A stretch of DNA of 64,000 bases from Pseudomonas viciae (GCF_004786035.1 NZ_CP035088.1:1958001-2022000), one strand, 5' to 3'; numbered from the stretch's first letter, positions 1-13,600 are shown. Translations and numbers: made by a program. Notes: generated by a model not told the origin, from the letters alone.

Positions 1-675
1 TGGCAACTGCCACAACCCTGGCTGGGGGAGTCGTTCAGCGGCAGTTACCCGCAACAGATGATCATCACCGACGGCAAGCGCCATCCTCGTCGGCCGGTGA
101 AGCCACGAGGGGAAGTGTACCGGCGCTTTGATGCGCGGTTGGGCGCCTGGGTGTCCTTGCGCACCTTGGAAATCGAGCAGGACCTGACGCGTTTCAATCG
201 CTGGCAGAACAGTCCCCGGGTAGCGAGTTTCTGGCAGGAGGAGGGCAGCCTGGAACAGCATCGCGAGTATTTGAGCACGCTGCAGAACGACCCTCGGGTC
301 TTGACCTTGATCGGTTGCTTCGACGACCAACCGTTCGCCTATTTCGAAGCCTATTGGGCCAAGGAAGATCGAATCGCACCGTTCTATGACGCCGAGAACT
401 ACGATCGCGGCATTCACATGTTGGTGGGCGAAGAACAGCACCGGGGACCGCACAAGGTGGCGAGCTGGTTGTCGGCGCTGGTGCACTACCTGTTTCTCGA
501 CGACCCGCGTACCCAGCGTGTGGTGGCCGAGCCCCGGGCCGACAATGCGCGGATGATCGGGCATCTGCACAACCAGTGTTTCCATTGTGCGAAGGAATTC
601 GATTTCCCCCACAAACGGGCGGCGCTGATGATCCTGGGGCGGGAGCGTTTTTTTGATCGGTGTGGGTTGATGTGA
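1..675 (+). CDS. GNAT acyltransferase of siderophore type (AlcB/IucB-like), 5' end outside window
   Basis: The frame is open from base 1 to the TGA at 673-675, so the N-terminus lies upstream; 224 codons are visible. The visible part looks like the C-terminal acetyl-CoA-binding GNAT domain of AlcB/IucB-type siderophore acyltransferases: RFNRWQNSPRVASFWQEEGS, then IGCFDDQPFAYFEAYWAKED, then GIHMLVGEEQHRGP and VVAEPRADNARMI. Relatives acetylate or acylate an N-hydroxylated amine. Next to pvdS and pvdL the likely job is acylation of N5-hydroxyornithine for pyoverdine, as for PvdYII-type enzymes; that assignment is inference. The methionine at base 58 is internal and not a plausible start. It converges on pvdS across a REP doublet. 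Confidence 0.8.
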   Translation, partial: WQLPQPWLGESFSGSYPQQMIITDGKRHPRRPVKPRGEVYRRFDARLGAWVSLRTLEIEQDLTRFNRWQNSPRVASFWQEEGSLEQHREYLSTLQNDPRVLTLIGCFDDQPFAYFEAYWAKEDRIAPFYDAENYDRGIHMLVGEEQHRGPHKVASWLSALVHYLFLDDPRTQRVVAEPRADNARMIGHLHNQCFHCAKEFDFPHKRAALMILGRERFFDRCGLM

Positions 676-697
676 GGGTAGGGGCGGTCATCAGGCC

Positions 698-793
698 GCC
701 ATCGCGAGCAAGCTCGCTCCCACAGGGATTTGTGGTGAACACCAACGTTGTGAACACCCAAATCCCTTGTGGGAGCGAGCTTGCTCGCGATGG
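698..793. repeat. REP doublet (REPIN)
   Basis: Two inverted copies of a REP unit (CGCGAGCAAGCTCGCTCCCACA and its reverse complement, truncated here for length: core GAGCAAGCTCGCTCCCACA) face each other with the GTGGGAG ends inward. They are separated by about 35 bases. The doublet lies between the 3' ends of the convergent acyltransferase and pvdS genes. Confidence 0.9.
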
Positions 794-815
794 GGCCAGT
801 AAAGCCACTGCAAAA

Positions 816-1364
816 TCACCGCCGGGCGAAGGTATCCCCACGCACCCCGGACACCTTGCGGCAATGCACCAGGGCGTCGCGGATCATGAAATTCACCAGG
901 GTCGGCGAGACCCCCAGTTCCTTGGCGATGTCCTTCTGTGGCACGCCATGCAGGCGGTACATCTCGAACGCGTAGCGGGTGCGGCTGGGCAATTCGGTCA
1001 GCGCATCGGCGATGTGCTCCAGCGTCGAAAAATTGATGTGAGACGTTTCTGGCGAAGCCCCCTGGATCACCACATTCAAACCTTCCTCTTCCGGCCCCGA
1101 GTATTTCTGTTCCAGCGCCTGCTTGCGGTAGTGGTCGATCGCCAGGTTGCGCACGATCTGGAACAGATAGCTGAGCTGAGCCTTGAACGAGGAGGTGATC
1201 TGCGGCGCCGATTGCAGGCGGAAAAACGCGTCTTGCACCACATCTTCTGCGCGGGACCGGCAACCGGTGATGCGCGCTGCGATCTTGACCAGAATCAGCC
1301 GGTTATCGACGAACGCCTGAAGTAACGGTGAGTCGCACCTGCTTGTGGATACTTGTTCCGTCAT
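816..1364 (-). CDS. pvdS: PvdS, iron-starvation ECF sigma factor
   Basis: This 182-residue ECF sigma factor directs RNA polymerase to pyoverdine promoters carrying the IS box. Region 2 reads ITGCRSRAEDVVQDAFFRLQ and FQIVRNLAIDHYRKQ; region 4 reads GVPQKDIAKELGVSPTLVNF. The protein is close to identical to my recollection of P. aeruginosa PvdS over this stretch. I chose ATG at 1364 because an AAGG sits about 9 bases upstream; the longer frame starts at an in-frame GTG that lies within that spacer. It is transcribed away from pvdL and has its own Fur-overlapped promoter. Confidence 0.97.
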   Translation of the reverse strand: MTEQVSTSRCDSPLLQAFVDNRLILVKIAARITGCRSRAEDVVQDAFFRLQSAPQITSSFKAQLSYLFQIVRNLAIDHYRKQALEQKYSGPEEEGLNVVIQGASPETSHINFSTLEHIADALTELPSRTRYAFEMYRLHGVPQKDIAKELGVSPTLVNFMIRDALVHCRKVSGVRGDTFARR

Positions 1365-1434
1365 GGAATTCACCTTGCTGCAAAAAGTTAGCAGGACGAC
1401 CGGATTGCCGGACTTGTCCTACACATCGAGCGAC

Positions 1435-1467
1435 AAATTAGGCTTAATGATAATGATTGTCAATTGA
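1435..1467 (-). promoter_or_regulatory. pvdS promoter overlapped by a Fur box
   Basis: On the minus strand TTGACA (1463-1458), a 17-base spacer and TAATTT (1440-1435) form a good sigma-70 promoter. On the plus strand GATAATGATTGTCAATTGA (1449-1467) matches 13 of 19 positions of the Fur consensus and covers the -35 element and part of the spacer. Fur-Fe(II) binding here would block polymerase, giving iron repression of pvdS. Confidence 0.82.
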
Positions 1468-1565
1468 GAAAAAGAATTATTGATGTGTCGAAGTCCAGCG
1501 TGAGAAGCGCGGCCTATTGTCGCGGCCCGTGGCAGGCGAACGTTCTGGTGCAGGAGGTGGCTGAC

Positions 1566-1589
1566 TAATTATTTACCGGTGATATCCGT
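1566..1589 (+). promoter_or_regulatory. PvdS-dependent IS box of pvdL
   Basis: TAATT, 16 bases, then CGT closely matches the iron-starvation box TAAAT-N16-CGT recognised by PvdS. It lies 47-70 bases upstream of the chosen pvdL ATG. The longest open frame would start inside this box, which argues against that start. Confidence 0.72.
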
Positions 1590-1635
1590 TCCCATGGGTG
1601 ACTACTTGCAAGCCGAATTTCAGGCAGGAAACCCC

Positions 1636-4600
1636 ATGACCGACGCGTTCGAACTCCCCAGCACCCTGGCCCATGCCCTCCAGCGCCGCGCCGCGTTGAC
1701 GCCGGATCGGGTGGCCTTGCGCTTCCTTGCCGACACCGCGGAGCAGGGTGTGGTGTTGAGTTATCGCGAGCTGGACCTGCGTGCCCGGACCATTGCCGCC
1801 GCGTTGCAGGCTGAAGCGGCATTTGGCGAGCGTGCGGTGCTGCTGTTCCCCAGCGGCCCGGATTACGTCGCGGCGTTTTTTGGCTGCCTGTACGCCGGGG
1901 TGATTGCCGTGCCGGCCTACCCGCCGGAATCCACCCGCCGCCATCATCAGGAGCGCCTGCTGTCGATCATCGCTGACGCCGAACCGCGTCTATTGCTCAC
2001 CAGCAGCGATCTGCGTGAGCCGTTGCAAGCCATCGAATCGGCGCCGCCGGTGTTGTGCGTCGATACCCTCGACCCGGCCATTGCCGGGCAATGGCGGGCG
2101 CCGACGCTGCAGGATGATGACATTGCCTTTTTGCAATACACCTCCGGCTCCACCGCATTGCCCAAGGGCGTGCAGGTCAGCCACGGCAACCTGGTGGCCA
2201 ACGAGTTATTGATCCGCCACGGCTTCGGCATCGACCTGAACCCCGATGACGTCATTGTCAGCTGGCTGCCGCTGTACCACGACATGGGCTTGATCGGCGG
2301 CTTGTTGCAGCCGGTTTTCAGCGGCGTACCCTGCGTGCTGATGTCGCCAGCGTACTTCCTGGCCCGGCCGGTGCGTTGGCTCGAAGCGATCAGCGAGTAC
2401 GGTGGCACCATCAGCGGCGGTCCGGACTTCGCCTATCGGCTGTGCAGTGAGCGGGTCAGCGACTCGGCCCTCAAGCGTCTCGACCTGAGCGGCTGGCGCG
2501 TGGCCTATTCGGGCTCCGAGCCGATCCGTCTCGACACCCTGGAGCGATTCGCCGAGACATTCGCCCCGTGCGGCTTCACACCAGACAATTTCATGGCTTC
2601 CTATGGCCTGGCCGAAGCGACCTTGTTCGTCGCCGGCACGCCGCGCCGTCACGGCATTCCCGCGCTCCGGCTGGATGACGCGGCGCTGGCGCAAAACCGC
2701 GCCGAGGCGGGGCAGGGCAGCGCGGTGATGAGTTGTGGGGTCAGCCAGCCCGGGCACGCGGTGCTGATCGTCGAGCCCAGCACATTGCAGCCATTGGCCG
2801 ACAATCAGGTGGGCGAGCTCTGGGCCAGCGGACCCAGCATCGCCCACGGCTACTGGCGCAACCCCGAAGCCAGCGCCAAGACCTTTGTGACGCACGAGGG
2901 TCGCACCTGGTTGCGCACTGGCGACCTGGGTTTCCTGCGTGACGGTGAGCTGTTCATCACCGGCCGTCTGAAGGACCTGCTGATCGTGCGCGGTCATAAC
3001 CTCTATCCCCAGGACATCGAGCAAACCATCGAGCGCGAAGTAGACGTGGTGCGCAAGGGCCGGGTGGCGGCGTTCGCGGTCAACGACGGCGGTGAGGAAG
3101 GCATTGGCATCGCGGCGGAAATCAGCCGCAGTGTGCAGAAAATCCTGCCGCCCGAGGCCTTGATCAAAGCCATTCGCCAGGCCGTGGCAGAAGCCTGTCA
3201 GCAAGCGCCGAGCGTGGTGGTGCTGCTCAATCCCGGCGCGTTGCCCAAGACCTCCAGCGGCAAGTTGCAGCGTTCGGCCTGCCGCACTCGATTGGCGGAC
3301 GGCAGCCTCGACAGTTATGCACTGTTCCCGTCGGCCGAGGTTGAAGACGCCCGTGAAGCCGGCTCGTCGTCGCAGTTGCAAACGCTGATCGGCCAGGTCT
3401 GGGGCGAGCAATTGCACATCGAACAGGTCCAGGCTGACGATCATTTTTTCCTGTTGGGCGGCAATTCCATCGCTGCCACCCAAGTGGTTGCGCGGCTGGG
3501 TGAAACCCTGGGCCTGACGCTGAACCTGCGCCTGCTGTTCGAAGCCCCGACCCTGGCGGCTTTCGCGGCAGCGGTGGCGAACCAGCAACAGCATGGCGGC
3601 CAGGCCCCGGGCGCAATCAGCGCTTTGCCGCGCCATGCAGCCTTGCCGCAATCCCTGGCGCAGAACCGGTTGTGGATCACCTGGCAGCTCGATCCGGCCA
3701 GCCACGCCTACAACATTCCCGGCGCCTTGCACCTGCGCGGCGAGTTGGACGCAGACGCCTTGCGCGCCAGTTTCCAGCAACTGATCGAGCGCCATGAATC
3801 CCTGCGCACGCGTTTTCTGGAGCGTGACGGGCTGGCCCTGCAACAGGTCGACCCAGCCGGTGAATTCAACCTGCAACTGATCGACCTCAGCGGATTGCCT
3901 GCCGACCAGCGCGAAGCCCGGGCGCGACAGGTTCGAGAAGATGAAGCGTCCACGCCGTTCGATCTGGAAAAGGGACCGCTGCTGCGGGTCACCCTGTTGC
4001 GCCTCGATGAAGACGACCACCAATTGCTGGTGACCCTGCACCACATCATCGCCGACGGCTGGTCGATGAACCTGCTGATCGATGAGTTTTCCCGGTTGTA
4101 CGCCGCAGCCTGCCAAGGGCAGGTCGCCGCGTTGGCGCCGTTGCCGTTGCAGTACGCCGACTACGGCAATTGGCAGCGCCAGTGGCTGGCCCAAGGGGAG
4201 GCCGAGCGTCAGCTGAGCTACTGGAAACAGCAACTGGGTGATGAACATCCGACCCTGGCGCTGGGCACGGATCATCCCCGCAGCGCCCAGCACCAGCGCA
4301 GTGCTACGCGCCATAGCCTGCGCCTGGACAAAGGGCTCGGCGATGCCCTGCGCCAAGTGGCCCAGGCCCACGACGCCACCCCGTTCATGCTGTTGCTGGC
4401 AGCCTTCCAGGCGCTGTTGCAGCGCTACACCGGCCAGTCCGACATCCGCATCGGCGTGCCCAACGCCAACCGTCCGCGCCTGGAAACCCAGGGGCTGATC
4501 GGCTTTTTCATCAACACCCAGGTGCTGCGCGGGCAGGTCGATTCGCGCCAGCCGTTCGCCGCACTGCTGGCCCAGGCCCGGGAGGCCACGCTGGGGGCCC

Positions 4601-7600
4601 AGGCCCATCAGGACCTGCCGTTCGAGCAACTGCTCGAAGCGTTTCCAGAAGCTCGGGAACACGGCCTGTTCCAAGTGATGTTCAACCATCAGCAGCGGGA
4701 TTTGAGCGCTTTGCGCCGCTTGCCGGGGCTGTTGGCCGAGGAGTTGCCATGGCACAGCCGCGAAGCCAAGTTCGACCTGCAACTGCACAGCGAAGAAGAT
4801 CGCAACGGTCGGCTGACACTGTCGTTCGACTATGCCGACGAGTTGTTCGAGGCGGCGACCATCGAGCGGTTGGCGGCGCATTACTGCAACCTGTTGCGGG
4901 CCATCTGCGCCGATCCGCAACAAGCCATCGGCGATGTGCAGCTATTGACCGCCGATGAACACACCCAACAGCAGCAGTGGGGCGCGGCCCCGTGCGCGCC
5001 GGCCAGCCAATGGTTGCCGGAGCTGTTGAACGAGCAAGCCCGGCGCACGCCGCAAGGCACCGCGCTGCTGTGGGACGGCGGCGGCCTGGACTACGCCGAG
5101 CTGCACGCCCAGGCCAATCGCCTGGCCCATTACCTGCGGGACAAAGGCGTCGGCCCGGACGTGTGCGTGGCGATTGCCGCCGAGCGTTCGCCGCAGTTGC
5201 TCATCGGCGTGCTGGCGATCATCAAGGCCGGTGGTGCCTACGTACCGCTGGATGCCGACTATCCGGCCGAACGCCTGGCCTACATGCTTGCCGACAGCGG
5301 CGTTGATTTGCTGCTGACGCAAACCGGGTTGCTCGAACGCTTGCCGGCCTGCGAGGGCGTCAGCGTCATCGCCATGGACGCCTTGCATTTGGAGCAATGG
5401 CCGAGCAACCCGCCGGGCCTGCACCTGCACGGCGATCACCTGGCTTACGTGATTTACACCTCCGGCTCCACCGGTCAGCCCAAAGGTGTTGGCAACACCC
5501 ACGCGGCCCTGGCCGAGCGCCTGCAATGGATGCAGGCCACCTACGGGTTGGATGAAACCGATGTGCTGATGCAAAAAGCACCGATCAGCTTCGACGTGTC
5601 GGTGTGGGAATGCTTCTGGCCGCTGATCACCGGCAGCCAACTGGTACTGGCCGGCCCTGGCGAACACCGCGACCCGCACCGTATCGCGCAATTGGTCCAG
5701 CAATTTGGCGTGACCACGCTGCACTTCGTGCCGCCGCTGCTCAGCCTGTTTATCGATGAGCCCCTGAGCGCCCGCTGCACCAGCCTGCGCCGGGTCTTCT
5801 CCGGCGGCGAAGTCTTGCCCGCCGAGCTGCGCAACCGGGTGCTGGCGCAACTGCCGTCGGCCCGATTGCACAACCGCTACGGCCCGACCGAAACCGCCAT
5901 CAACGTCACCCATTGGCATTGCACGGACGCCGACGGCGAGCGCTCGCCGATTGGTCGGCCGCTGGGCAACGTGCTGTGCCGCGTACTGGATGGCGAACTC
6001 AACGCCGTTCCGGCCGGCGTGCCGGGCGAACTGTGCATCGGCGGTCTCGGGCTGGCGCGGGGTTATCTCGGACGTCCGGGCCTGAGCGCCGAGCGTTTTA
6101 TCGCCGACCCGCTGGGGCCGGCCGGGGCGCGGCTGTACCGGACCGGCGACCGGGCACGCTGGACCAGCGATGGGGTGATCGAGTACCTCGGCCGCCTCGA
6201 CCAGCAGGTCAAGCTGCGTGGCTTTCGGGTCGAGCCACAGGAAATCGAAGCGCGCCTGCTGGCCCAGGACGGCGTCGCCCAAGTGGCGGTGCTGGTGCGC
6301 GACACCTCGGCCGGCGCGCAACTGATCGGTTATTACACCACCGCGGATGTCGCTGAAAGCGAGGATGCCCAGAGCACTCGTCTGAAAACCGCCCTGGCCG
6401 CCGAACTGCCGGAATACATGGTGCCTGCGCAACTGCTGCGCCTGGACGCCATGCCCCTGAGCCCGAGTGGCAAACTCGACCGCCGCGCCTTGCCCGAACC
6501 GCAATGGCAGGTACGCGAGCATGTCGAGCCGGTCAGTGCCCTTGAGCAGCAGATCGCGGGTATCTGGCGCGATGTGCTGGGCCTTGCGCGCGTCGGCCTG
6601 CGGGATGACTTCTTTGCCTTGGGCGGCCATTCGTTGTTGGCGACCCAGATCATTTCCCGCACGCGCCAGGCCTGCGACGTCGAACTGCCGCTGCGCACGT
6701 TGTTTGAGGCCAGTGAGCTCGGGGCGTTTGCCGAACAGGTGCGCTTGATCCAGGCCAGCGGCCAGACCAACCGCCAGCCGCCGATCGAGAAAGTCGATCG
6801 CAGCCAACCGGTGCCGTTGTCCTATTCCCAGCAGCGCATGTGGTTCCTCTGGCAGATGGAGCCGGACAGCCCGGCCTACAACGTCGGCGGCATGGCGCGC
6901 TTGCGCGGGGTGCTGGATGTCGGGCGCTTCGAGGCAGCCTTGCAGGCGTTGGTCCTGCGTCACGAAACCCTGCGCACCACGTTCCCGAGCGTCGATGGCG
7001 TGGCCCGGCAACAGGTGCACGACGCCACCGGCCTGGGCATGGATTGGAAGGATTTCTCGATGCTGGCTGCTGAGACCCGCGAACAGCGGGTCCAGCAACT
7101 GGCGGACAGTGAGGCTCACAAACCCTTCGACCTGGAGAGCGGACCGCTGCTGCGGGCCTGCCTGGTCAAGACCGCCGAGCATGAGCATTACCTGGTACTG
7201 ACCCTGCACCACATCGTCACCGAAGGCTGGGCGATGGACATTTTCGCTCGCGAGCTCAGTGCGCTGTACGAAGCCTTTATCGACGACCGCGAATCGCCCC
7301 TGGAACCCTTGCCGGTGCAGTATCTGGACTACAGCGTCTGGCAGCGCCAATGGCTGGAATCCGGTGAGCGTCAACGGCAACTGGACTACTGGACCGCGCA
7401 ACTGGGCCGTGAACATCCATTGCTGGAATTGCCCGGCGATCGCCCGCGTCCGCCAGTGCAAAGCCATCGCGGCGAGCTGTGGCGTTTTGACCTCAGCGAT
7501 GACCTGGCCGCCCGGGTCCGCGCTTTCAACGCGCAACAGGGCTTGACCCTGTTCATGACCATGACCGCCGCCCTGGCTGTTTTGCTTTATCGCTACAGCG

Positions 7601-10600
7601 GCCAGACCGACCTGCGCATCGGCGCGCCGGTGGCCAACCGCATCCGCCCGGAAAGCGAAGGGCTGATCGGTGCGTTCCTCAACACCCAGGTGTTGCGTTG
7701 CCAGCTCGACGGGCAAATGTCGGTGAGCGAGTTGTTCGAGCAGGTGCGCCACACCGTGATCGAAGGCCAGTCCCATCAGGACTTGCCGTTCGATCATCTG
7801 GTGGAAGCCCTGCAACCACCGCGCAGTGCCGCCTATAACCCGCTGTTCCAAGTGATGTGCAACGTGCAGCGTTGGGAATTCCAGCAGAGCCGCACCCTGG
7901 CCGGCATGACCGTCGAGTACCTGGCCAACGACGCCCGGGCCACCAAGTTCGACCTCAACCTGGAAGTCACCGACCTCGACCATCGCCTGGGCTGCTGCCT
8001 GACCTACAGCACCGATCTGTTCGACGAACCGCGCATCGCCCGCATGGCCGGGCACTGGCGCAATCTGTTGGAAGCGCTGCTGGCCGACCCGGCCCAACGC
8101 CTGAGCGAACTGCCGTTGCTGGAAGCTGGCGAGCAGCAACAGATGCTCGACAGCCTCGGTGTCGAGCCCGGTGAGCATCGCCTGGATCAATGCATTCACG
8201 AACTGTTCAGCGAACAGGTCGAGGCTCGACCCGACGCGCCGGCGCTGACGTTTGCCGGGCAGACCCTGACTTACGCGCAACTGGACAGCCGCGCCAATCG
8301 CCTGGCCTGGATGCTGCGCGAGCGTGGCGTCGGCCCGCAGGTGCGGGTGGGCCTGGCCCTGGAGCGTTCGCTGGAAATGGTCATCGGCCTGCTGGCGATT
8401 CTCAAGGCCGGCGGCGCCTACGTGCCGCTGGACCCGGAATACCCGCTGGACCGTTTGCACTACATGATCGAGGACAGCGGCGTCGGCTTGCTGCTCAGCG
8501 ACCGGGCGATGTTCCAGGCCCTCGGGACATTACCGGAGGGCGTCGGCTGCTGGTGCCTGGAAGATGACTCGGTGGCACTGGCGCAGTACCCGGACCAGGC
8601 GCCACCGTCGATCAACCTGCCACAGCATCAGGCCTACCTGATCTACACCTCCGGCTCCACCGGCAAGCCCAAGGGCGTGGTGGTGTCCCACGGTGAAATC
8701 GCCATGCATTGCCGGGCAGTGATCAAGCGCTTTGGCATGCGAGCGGACGATTGCGAGCTGCATTTCTATTCCATCAACTTCGACGCCGCCACCGAGCGCC
8801 TGTTGGTGCCGCTGCTCAGTGGTGCCCAAGTGGTGTTGCGGGCCCAGGGACAGTGGGACGCCGAGGAGATCTGTGGGCTGATTCGCGAGCATGGCGTCAA
8901 CATCCTCGGTTTCACCCCCAGCTACGGCAGCCAGTTGGCGCAATGGCTGGCGACCCAGGGGCAAACCCTGCCGGTGCGCATGTGCATCACCGGCGGCGAA
9001 GCCCTGACTGGCGAGCATCTGCAACGCATTCGTGCCGCCTTCGGTCCGAGCCTGTTTTTCAACGCCTATGGCCCGACCGAAACCGTGGTCATGCCGTTGG
9101 CGAGCCTGGCCCCGGAGCAACTGGAGGAGGGCGTGGCCAGCGTGCCGATTGGCAGCGTGATCGGCGCTCGGGTGGCGTACATCCTCGATGCCGATCTGGC
9201 CCTGGTGCCGCAAGGCGCCACGGGTGAGTTGTACGTCGGCGGCGCGGGATTGGCCCAGGGCTATCACCAGCGTCCTGGCATGACCGCCGAGCGCTTCGTC
9301 GCCGATCCATTCGCCACCGACGGCGGACGGCTGTACCGCACCGGCGATCTGGTGCGCCAGCGCGTCGACGGTTTGGTGGAGTACCTGGGACGCATCGACC
9401 ATCAGGTGAAAATCCGCGGTTTCCGCATCGAACTGGGGGAGATCGAAACCCGCCTGTTGGAACACGGCGCCGTGCGCGAAGCCGTGGTGCTGGCCCTTGG
9501 TGCGCCAGGTGGCAAGCAACTGGCCGGCTACCTGGTGACCGACGTCGCCGAACAGGACGCCGAGCAACAAGCGACCCTGCGCGATGCACTGAAAAACCAC
9601 CTCAAGGCACAGTTGCCGGACTACATGGTGCCCACGCACCTGATCCTGCTGGCGAGCATGCCGCTGACCGCCAACGGCAAGCTCGACCGTCGTGCCTTGC
9701 CGATGCCCGATCCTGAACTCAATCGCCAACACTACGTGGCGCCGAGCAATGCCCTGGAGCAGACCCTGGCGGCGATCTGGTGCGACGTGCTGAACGTGAA
9801 ACAGGTGGGGCTTAACGACAACTTCTTTGAACTGGGCGGCGATTCGATCCTGTCCATTCAAGTCGTCAGCCGTGCCCGGCAGCAGGGCATTCATTTCACG
9901 CCTCGCGACCTGTTCCAGCACCAGACCGTGCAGACCCTGGCCTTTGTTGCCACCCGCAGCCAGCAGGTAAGCGCCGAGCAGGGCCTGTTGGACGGTGAGT
10001 CTGCGCTGACGCCGATCCAGCACTGGTTCTTCGACAGCCAGATGCCCAACCGTCATCACTGGAACCAGGCATTGCTGCTGGAGCCGGCCATCACCCTCGA
10101 CCCGCCACTTCTGGAGCAGGCACTGCGCGCCGTCTTCCAGCACCACGATGCCTTGCGCCTGGGCTTCGACGAACACGCCGGCCACTGGCGCGCCGAGCAC
10201 CAGCCATTGTCCGAGGCGGGGCTGTTGCAGACGGTGTCCGTGGAGAGTGTGCAAGCCAGTGAAAGCCTGTTCGCCGAGACGCAGCGCAGTCTGAACCTGC
10301 CAACCGGGCCGCTGCTGCGCGCTGTGCTGGCGCAGTTGCCCGATGGTCGTCAACGGCTGCTGATCGTCATCCATCACCTGGTGGTCGACGGTGTGTCGTG
10401 GCGGGTGCTGATGGACGATTTGCAAAGCGTCTACCGCCAGATCGCCGCTGGGCAAACCGCCCGATTGCCGGCCAAGACCAGCCCGTTGCGTGATTGGGCC
10501 GCGCGCTTGCAGGCTTACGCCGGCAGCGAGTCCCTGCGCGAGGAACTGGGCTGGTGGCAAGCGCAGTTGAGTGGCCCGGATGTGGCGCTGCCTTGCGCGC

Positions 10601-13600
10601 ATCCTGATGGCGGGCGCCAGGAGCGTCACGCTCAAACGGTCAGCGTGCGCCTGGACGCCGAGCGCACCCGGCAACTGCTGCAACAGGCGCCGAGTGCCTA
10701 CCGGACTCAGGTCAATGACCTGCTGCTCACGGCGCTGGCCCGGGTGCTGTGCCGCTGCAGCGGCCAGGAATCGGCCCTGGTCCAGCTCGAAGGCCATGGC
10801 CGCGAGGCGCTGTTCGAGGACATCGACCTGACTCGCACCGTGGGTTGGTTCACCAGCGTCTATCCGGTACGCCTGAGCCCTGCGGGCGAGGACTTCAGCG
10901 CGTCGATCAAGGCCATCAAGGAGCAGCTGCGCACGGTGCCCCACAAGGGCCTTGGCTATGGCGTGCTGCGCTACCTGGCCGACCCGGCGAGTCGCGCGGC
11001 AATGGCCGGCCTGGCGCAAGCGGCGATCACCTTCAACTACCTCGGCCAGCTCGACCAGACCCTGGGCCATGACGCGCTGTTCCAGCCGTTGGACGAACCG
11101 CTGGGCGCGATCCACGACCCCGATGCGTCGTTGCCCAACGAGCTGAGCGTCGACAGCCAGGTCAGCGGCGGCGAGCTGGTGTTGCGCTGGACCTTTAGCC
11201 GCGAACGCTACGACAGGCAGGCTATCGCCACCCTGGCCGAGGCCTACCTCGATGAGCTGCAACGCCTGATCGAGCATTGCCTGACGGACGAGGCGGGCGG
11301 CCTGACACCGTCGGACTTCCCCCTGGCGAAACTGACCCAGGGCCAGCTCGACAGCCTGCCGGTGCCGGCCGGGCAGATCGAAGATGTCTACCCGCTGACT
11401 CCGATGCAGGAAGGCATGCTCTTGCACACCTTGCTGGAACCGGGCACCGGCCTGTACTACATGCAGGACCGCTACCGCATCAACAGCGAACTCGATCCGC
11501 AACGTTTTGCCCGGGCCTGGCAAGCGGTGATCGCCCGTCATGAAGCCTTGCGCGCGTCGTTCTGCTGGAACGTCGGCGAAGACATGCTGCAAATTATCCA
11601 CAAGCCCGGTAGCACGCTGGTGGATTACCTCGACTGGTGCGAGGTGCCCGAAGACCAGCAAGAGGCCAAGCTGCAAGCGTTGCTCAAGGGCGAGCGCGAG
11701 GCCGGTTTCGATCTGTTGAACCAGGCGCCGTTCCATCTGCGGTTGATCCGGGTCGGCGCGGCGCGCTACTGGTTCATGATGAGCAACCACCACATCCTGA
11801 TCGATGCCTGGTGCCGTTCGCTGTTGATGGACGATTTCTTCGAGATCTACACCGCCCTGGGTGAAAACCGCGAACCGCAGTTGGCCGTGCCGCCGCGTTA
11901 TCGCGATTACATCGGCTGGTTGCAGCACCAGAGCCTGGCCGAAGCCCGGCAGTGGTGGAAACGCAACCTGCAAGGCTTCGAGCGGACTACGCCGATCCCC
12001 GGCGACCGACCGTTCCTGCGTGAACACGCCGGTGACAGTGGCGGCATGATCGTCGGCGACTGCTACACCCGCCTCGATGCCCAAGACGGCGTACGGCTGC
12101 GGGAACTGGCCCAGGCCCATCAACTGACGGTCAACACCTTCGCCCAGGCGGCGTGGGCCCTGGTACTGCGGCGCGTCAGCGGTGATCGCGACGTGCTGTT
12201 CGGTGTCACCGTCGCCGGACGTCCGGTGGAATTGCCGCAGATGCAACGCACGGTGGGGCTGTTCATCAACAGCGTCGCCTTGCGGGTGCAGATGCCCGAG
12301 GACGATCAGCCGTGCAGTGTGCGCCAGTGGCTCGGCGGCTTGCTGGACAGCAACATGCAACTGCGTGAGTACGAATACCTGCCGTTGGTGAGCATCCAGG
12401 AAGTCAGCGAACTGCCCAAGGGCCAGCCGCTGTTCGACAGCCTGTTCGTGTTCGAAAACGCGCCGGTGGAAGTCTCCGTACTGGATCGCGCCCAAAGCCT
12501 CAACGCCACGTCGGACTCGGGCCGCACCCACACCAACTTCCCGCTGACGGCGGTCTGCTATCCAGGGGATGACCTGGGGCTGCACCTTTCGTATGACCAG
12601 CGTTACTTTGATGAGTCCACCGTCCAGGGCTTGCTCGGCGAGTTCAAGCGCTTGCTGCTGGCGCTGATGGAAGGTTTCCACGGTGATATGGCCGAGCTGC
12701 CGCTGATTGGCGCCGAGGAACAGGACTTCCTGATCCACGGCTGCAACCAGAGCGAGCACGCCTATCCGTTGGAGCAGAGTTACGTCGAACTGTTCGAGGC
12801 GCGAGTTGCCGCCCATCCGCAACGCATCGCCGTCAGTTGCCTGGACGCGAGCTACAGCTACGCCGAGTTGAATGCCCGCAGCAACCGCCTCGGCCACGCC
12901 TTGATCGCTTCCGGCGTCGGGCTCGATCAGCCGGTGGCGCTGCTGGCCGAACGAGATGCGGAGCTGCCAGGTATGATCATTGGCAGCTTCAAGGCGGGTG
13001 CCGGTTACCTGCCACTGGAGCCGGGCCTGCCGAGCCAGCGCCTGAGCCGCATCATCGAACTGAGCCGCACGCCGCTGCTGGTCTGCACCCAGGCCTGTCA
13101 TGCCCAGGCGCTGGCACTGCTGGATGAGTTTGCCTGTGCCGGGCGGCCGAAGTTGCTGGTGTGGGAAGCCATCCAGGCCAGCGCTGTGTCGCAGGAAAAC
13201 CCCGGCGTCTACAGCGGGCCGGACCACCTGGCCTACGTGATCTACACCTCCGGCTCCACCGGCCTGCCCAAAGGCGTGATGGTGGAACAGCGCGGCATGC
13301 TCAACAACCAGCTCAGCAAAGTGCCGTACCTGGCGCTGAGCGAGGCGGATGTGATCGCCCAGACGGCGTCCCAGAGCTTCGATATTTCGGTGTGGCAGTT
13401 CCTTGCCGCGCCGTTGTTCGGCGCCCGGGTGGACATCGTGCCCAATGCCATCGCCCACGACCCGCAAGGGCTGCTGGAGCATGTGCAACACCAGGGCATT
13501 ACCGTGCTGGAAAGCGTGCCATCGCTGATCCAGGGCATGCTCGCCCAGGACCGCATCGGTCTGGACGGCCTGCGCTGGATGCTGCCCACCGGCGAAGCGA

